A stretch of 64,000 nucleotides of DNA, taken from positions 2,604,001-2,668,000 of the forward strand of contig CAJSYZ010000011.1 in assembly GCA_910574455.1 (NCBI GenBank). The letters run 5' to 3'. Of the stretch, positions 59,571 to 64,000 are shown in pieces. The notes under the pieces were generated by a model. It had not been told where the DNA came from. It was given only the letters and a program-made list of their open reading frames with translations, and did no database searches. Numbering within the stretch: position 1 is the first letter of the stretch; each line of letters opens with the position of its first letter. This stretch comes from Trichaptum fuscoviolaceum. Lineage: Eukaryota; Basidiomycota; Agaricomycetes; Hymenochaetales; Trichaptaceae. The position numbers were made by a program, and so were the translations under genes.

Positions 59571-61059
59571 CTATAACGCTTCCCACATCCCAACACCTGT
59601 GAAGACAAGCCCCAAGCTAACAAGGAAAGTGATGTACGCAGCGCCATGTTTCATTACGCTACGTAAGAGTAGGACAACGAGGATGACACGAATGGTGGTG
59701 AGGACAATGAATGCAGATGGAAGGGCATTCCAGTGAGAATGGATTCGTTCTATACTATGATCTCTGTCCCCCAAAGACAGAAATTCTACAACATCTAAAG
59801 GAGGACTTGCCCTTGCACGAGATTGATCACTCAGGTGAGCGAAACCGAGAATCAAAGTGATCCCAAGGCTCAGCAGAACACTGTTAATCCGCTGAACAAC
59901 AGCGATAGATAGTACTGGTACTTGGTCTCCATAGGCCATTTGAAGGCGAAGGTATCTTTCAAGTGATTTGCGCGCTTTGACACCGTGACGTGCCATCGAC
60001 ATTGAGGCATTCGAGTCCTCGCCGTTTGTTACCTCTCCGCCCATGACTCTAGAGATAGAGGTATCTTCGAGGTCCAAATCATCAACATCGGGCATGTTCA
60101 CTCGACTCAACACAACATTTTCGAGTGAACCTCCATCATCCGATACCGGGAGTCCACGTTCAGCCATATCCAGTCCCGAGTCCAAAACTGATTCGACGCT
60201 GGAATATAACGCAAGATGATCGTAGTCTTCCCCGATTGCCGTACACACTTCAGCCAATGACCACCCAAGGGCCAGGAACCAGAGTATGCCGAACGTACGA
60301 TCATGGACGTGCATCTGCCCTTCGCCATGTTTCCCAGGATGTGGACTATCACAGACAGGAGACGAGTGGATGTTGAGTATGTAAAAAGATGTAAGCCGCA
60401 GAACCTCTTGCAATGTCACCAAAAAAGCAGCGAGAATGTATCGTGCCCACAAAGCCACCCAATGTTGAACATGTCGCCTTTCTTGCACGTTTGAGAAAAA
60501 AAGTATCGTATAGGAGCTTGAATATATAAGGGGGAATGTTCGAGCACGAAGGCAGTGTGAAAAACACCAAAGCGATGCACCTAGAAGGACACTTCTCATT
60601 GATTCCGAGAGCGAAGGAGATTGATGCAATTTGTGAGGCCAGATGACTGCTGGCATTGATGCAAGCACGACGAAGAAGAGGAGGGATGTGAGAGGGACCA
60701 ATACATATAGTTTTTTGGTGCGCAAAAATGCCTCGACTACAAAAATGCATATAATGCAATTAGTCTATACTGATCCGAAATCGAGAATTTTGTAGACAAA
60801 GACCTCTCAGCGTTTCTTCATCGTTGTCCTTAATGTCTCCGTCGCCAAGCCCTTCTTGATCTCCCTCTGCAGTCTCGCCCATCGTGCTCGCAGGCGGTGA
60901 TCCACCAACTCGCTCTTGTGCACCAGGGGTTTGTGGGTTGGCAATGGAGCCATAGTTTTTGACCGAGAGCAAGTCGTCGGCGTTCGATGCGTGCTGCAAT
61001 GGTAAGCCGCTGGCACTGCCAGTGGCGTTCATGATAGCTTCAAGTTGAAAGTGAATCAC
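59571..61059 (-). CDS. Polytopic membrane protein of unknown function
   Basis: Exon 2 (about 60735-59571) encodes roughly 380 residues with seven or eight hydrophobic helices, for example LYVLVPLTSLLFFVVLASM, FGILWFLALGWSLAEV, LSLGITLILGFAHL and FIVLTTIRVILVVLLLRSV. A cytosolic acidic loop (DVDDLDLEDTSISRVMGGE) lies between helices. Exon 1 gives a soluble Ser/Gly/Asp-rich N-terminus starting at MIHFQL (61059) or at the inner ATG (61032). Two introns are possible in phase: a 34-nt one (GTATAG donor) or a 67-nt one (GTCTTT donor), both ending TTTTGTAG. I recognise no family. A fungal-specific membrane protein of unknown location is the safest call. Word-array sequence (GCCACTGGCAGTGCCAGC) reaches into its first codons. 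Confidence 0.7.
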
Positions 61060-61260
61060 TTCAAATTCAAGTTGAACGCGTCCGAGTCAGGCTGTGGCAC
61101 TGGTGGCAGTGACCGTGACGTGACTCCGAGTCCGTGCCAACTTGAATGCCAGTGACTGCAACCGCCGTGACACTGGCATCACTGGCATGCCGGTGTCCAC
61201 TACTAGTAGTACTATTACTAGTACTACTACTAGTACTTATCTATGTACTAGTATGTAAAT
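61060..61260. repeat. Word-array island E (upstream of the membrane protein gene)
   Basis: Dense copies of CACTGGCA, CACTGGTGGCAG, TTCAAGTTGAA, CCGTGAC, ACTCCGAGTCCG and a long CTAGTAGTACTATTACTAG-type triplet palindrome (61200-61245). It occupies the expected promoter of the minus-strand membrane protein gene. Confidence 0.7.
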
Positions 61261-63489
61261 CCAGCACAAATGAACTTAATTCCAACATCTTTCTCACGTC
61301 ATCGTGCAAAGCAGCGGAGATTTAGGTCGAAGCAGTGATAATCAGCCACTCGTCGTGTGCATGGTAGGTCACAGGACACCTTGACTTTCAAACATAAGAG
61401 CCAGGCAGGAGTGTCAAAGAGCAGAATGTCCAGGAGTGGTGGTCGTCATTGCAGTCTTTGGTGGAGTCTTTGCGCGAGAGCGGGACTCGTGAGCGCGAGA
61501 ACGAGTGCGCTTAATGGGCGACCTTGACAATGACGAGACTGAGCTTGGCCTAGGCCCAGTCTGTCTAGTCAAACCTTGCAGCATTAGATCTGGCCTAGAT
61601 CTGCCGCTGATGAGGAAATGCATGGCCTGGGCAATTCCCCCAGCAGGACTGTGCACGGTCCTGCTGTTGACAAGGCACCACAGGGAGTGGGTGAGAGGGT
61701 CGATTGACTGGTCGCTGCTTGGATTCCATTGCTAGACCGAGACTCTTGAGACCTCAGGACGGGGTGGCTCTACTCTTGATGACTTCTTCGGTACTCTGCT
61801 TTCTTGGCTGCTGAGAACTGCTGGAATGGGTCCCTTTCGATCACTGTTATGAGGAGTTAGGATGACAGCGCGTAACAAAAGACAGGTGCACCTACAATTT
61901 CGAAGAGGGGCAGCAAGTAGTAAATGTCGTGCATCACGGGACTTGACACAACGCTCGCCAGGATCTTGTCACTGGCAAGCAAGGGTGTGTTTGACGCTAG
62001 CCCAACAGGTCGCATGTATCGTAGGTCGCTGACAGGCGAATATCAGAAACCCGAGGAACTGTCGTGACGGGCGCGGTAGCGGATGATTAACGAGGTTGCT
62101 CAGTGGACGCAAGCTTGGGTGCATCGGTATCTGCACCAGGATGGTTGTTGAAGGCTAGATGACAAACTTCCTAGACTGAGGGTGAGATAGGTAACAAGCA
62201 AATAAGAGTGTAAATGCTCACAATTTCAGAAGTGGTCTGCCACTTAACAGATTGGACTCAGGATCGGACCCAGGACTATGGGTGGCTACTTCCTACACTG
62301 CGTCTGATAGTTAGAATGTTATTCAAGAACAGTAGAAGAATAAACTAACGTTTTCGGAAGGGGGACTGCCGTCTAAACTAATGGACCCGTGGCGTACACT
62401 AACTCTCAGGTTTAGTATGTGATCGAAGGTCGAAGAAAAGTACTGCTTACGATGTATTAAAAAGCCTCTACTATACTGGCAATGGGAGCAAACAATGCCA
62501 ACTCTAATTGCCCCGCGAATCAGTATCCTTAGGAGTCGTGACGGAGTACATGCTGGCGTGGCGGAGCATACATTGATGAGTGACACATCGATGGAGGGTT
62601 GTCCCGGGTGCATCAGAAGCAACACCCCGTGCGCAGAGGAGGCGAATCAGTCGACGAGTAGCACAAAAACTTGGCGGACGTTTTGGGGGTTGGGGTGCTT
62701 GAATAGCGATAACTGGGCTGGTCCGGCCACTGATCGGGTGGCATGCGCGGTGAAAACAGGTGTCGAGGAACAGGTGTTCTTCTATTGAGGTTCAAAGGTT
62801 GAATGTAAGGTAGTGTCGAGCAGACACCACGCGAGTCAAGATAGTGACGAAGCAGAGAGCCTGAATGGCTAGAACGCAATAGGCGAAGTATAAGCGGAGT
62901 TGGAGTGGTTGGAGAGCTGTAAATTGCTGATGAGTTTGTCATTGCGAAGTTCCTTGGGAGTGATGCGACGTGAGCAAAGAGAAAGGGGAGAATATGCAGC
63001 ACACACCATGTCAGGTTACCCGGACGCTGGCATCCCAAGCAATGGCAAGTACTAGCACTTGGCTCGGTAGCTAGTAATATCACTGACATATGGGGTTGTC
63101 CTTCGGATGACTTCTCATTGGACGAATAAAGATCTCCAAAACAATAAGAAAGAGTTCAGAGGGTATGATCAAAGTGAGGTATCATGAGGGTATCATAAGG
63201 CGCAGTGTTGCTGGAGAAATAGGGGAGCGCATACAGTTACAGGAATGGTTGTTGATACAATATGTCGGTGGTAGTGTTGATACAGTGGCGCTCGGTTGGG
63301 GGAAACTGCCTTGGAAAGGCGTCCTGGGTGTGTAAATAAAACAAATGATTGAGTGAGAAAGAAGCGAGGAATAAAGAAAGCCGGGTTCATTGCGCCACTG
63401 TGATCGGGAAAAGGTGGGGAAAGCGTCCCGCGTCCTTAATGTGACGTAGGACTAGTTCGAGCCTGGGTTGATCACAATGTGAGAGGTTT
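61261..63489. other. Stretch with weak minus-strand coding signals
   Basis: Minus-strand frames at 61414-61656 (Ser/Arg-rich, SRSPIKRTRSRAHESRSRAK) and 62613-63089 (Pro/Ser-rich) might be exons of a disordered protein, but I find no convincing splice chain or domain. The rest shows no recognisable gene, RNA or repeat. Confidence 0.35.
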
Positions 63490-64000
63490 ATTGTTGAGTG
63501 ACGTTCAGAGTGCTCGGTTCAGCGTAGGATCGGCACGTAAAGAAGTAGTGGACCGTCTTGGCACTTGGAACAGAGCGGAGAGTCAGTGCACCGAACGCAA
63601 GCTAAGAGGGCATTAAGGGGTGCGTGGCCTGTGTGATAATTGCACACTCGTTCCGACTCCGGTCCTTCAAGTTGTAGATGCCGCGGACTGCTCGGCGGGA
63701 TGGTGCAGTATAGTCAACGGCGCCTAAGCTCCTCCAGCTCTTAGACTTGAGCCACACCGTCTTCCAGCGCAGGGAGGATTGGTGTTTCCAGTCCGCAATA
63801 AGCCCGGCCGAGCTGGTGGGTATGCTTTTAGTGAATCATATGAGGTGTCCGGTATGACTCAACTCGGGAAATTGTGCCGCAACTTTGGCTTCCAAGTCCA
63901 CTTGCTCGTTAGCGGCCATGTCTTCGTAGCCCGGGACCCAGTGAATGGTGATAGACAGAGTGGTTCGTTGCTGCTGAATTCGCCGGAGTCCTGTCCAGAA
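63490..64000 (-). mobile_element. Decayed 3' end of a LINE (RNase H and Cys-rich tail)
   Basis: Entering at the window edge on the minus strand, the frame reads LSITIHWVPGYEDMAANEQV followed by DLEAKVAA, the C-terminal RNase H pattern HWVPGHxxxxGNExAD..AK of Tad-like non-LTR elements, with GNE and AD altered. After a stop (near 63840) and frame changes come TGHAPLNALLACVRCTDSPL with CSKCQD, then TVHYFFTCRSYAE, which match the usual zinc-ribbon tail. Stops and shifts show it is dead. The 5' part lies outside the window. Confidence 0.8.

Noticed and set aside
1..64000. CRISPR arrays, rRNA genes or bacterial operons
   Set aside because: No regular spacer-repeat array, no rRNA-like blocks and pervasive spliceosomal introns. 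The DNA is fungal.

Overview
The window reads as nuclear DNA of a basidiomycete fungus, most likely an Agaricomycete. Real genes are cut by many short introns (mostly about 50-70 nt, GT..AG). They include a fungal PCL-type cyclin, BUB3, RER1, a steroid 5-alpha-reductase-like enzyme and a MUP1-like methionine permease. The mobile DNA (a chromodomain Ty3/gypsy element, a Plavaka-type transposase, a TAA-flanked MITE and a LINE remnant) is also typical of that group. Calls rest on reading the sequence and on remembered family motifs; no database was searched.

Layout. 1-7.7 kb: no supported gene, ending in a 1.1-kb stretch with strong purine strand bias. 7.8-9.8 kb: PCL-type cyclin (minus). 9.8-22.7 kb: very gene-poor. 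22.7-33.2 kb: a dense housekeeping block with an unrecognised gene (minus), BUB3 (minus), a SRD5A-like reductase (plus), RER1 (minus) and a MUP1-like permease (plus). Two non-autonomous repeats sit in the two divergent promoters of this block: a 1-kb near-perfect palindrome between BUB3 and the reductase, and a 497-bp MITE between RER1 and the permease. 35.3-48.3 kb: an accessory block with a hAT-like repeat end, a many-exon coiled-coil/DUF6532-like gene (minus), a Plavaka-type transposase gene (plus), an unrecognised disordered/coiled-coil gene (minus) and several islands of recurring short words. 48.8-58.2 kb: a decayed BCS1-like AAA ATPase gene, then a DEDDy 3'-5' exonuclease gene split by a complete 6.3-kb chromovirus (580-bp LTRs, TAGGT target duplication). 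58.7-61.1 kb: a second palindromic repeat and a polytopic membrane protein gene (minus). 63.5-64 kb: the decayed 3' end of a LINE.

The housekeeping genes act separately: cell-cycle control, spindle checkpoint, lipid reduction, Golgi-to-ER retrieval and methionine uptake. The most interesting features are structural. They are the gag-pol -1 frameshift site, the saturation of the chromovirus with the word CGTAC(G), the two palindromes, the word-array islands, a run of eight symmetric phase-0 mini-exons, and 10-nt and 6-nt microexons in RER1. Apparent single-base lesions occur in the permease, the Plavaka gene, its neighbour and the BCS1-like gene, while BUB3, RER1, the reductase, the cyclin and the chromovirus read cleanly.
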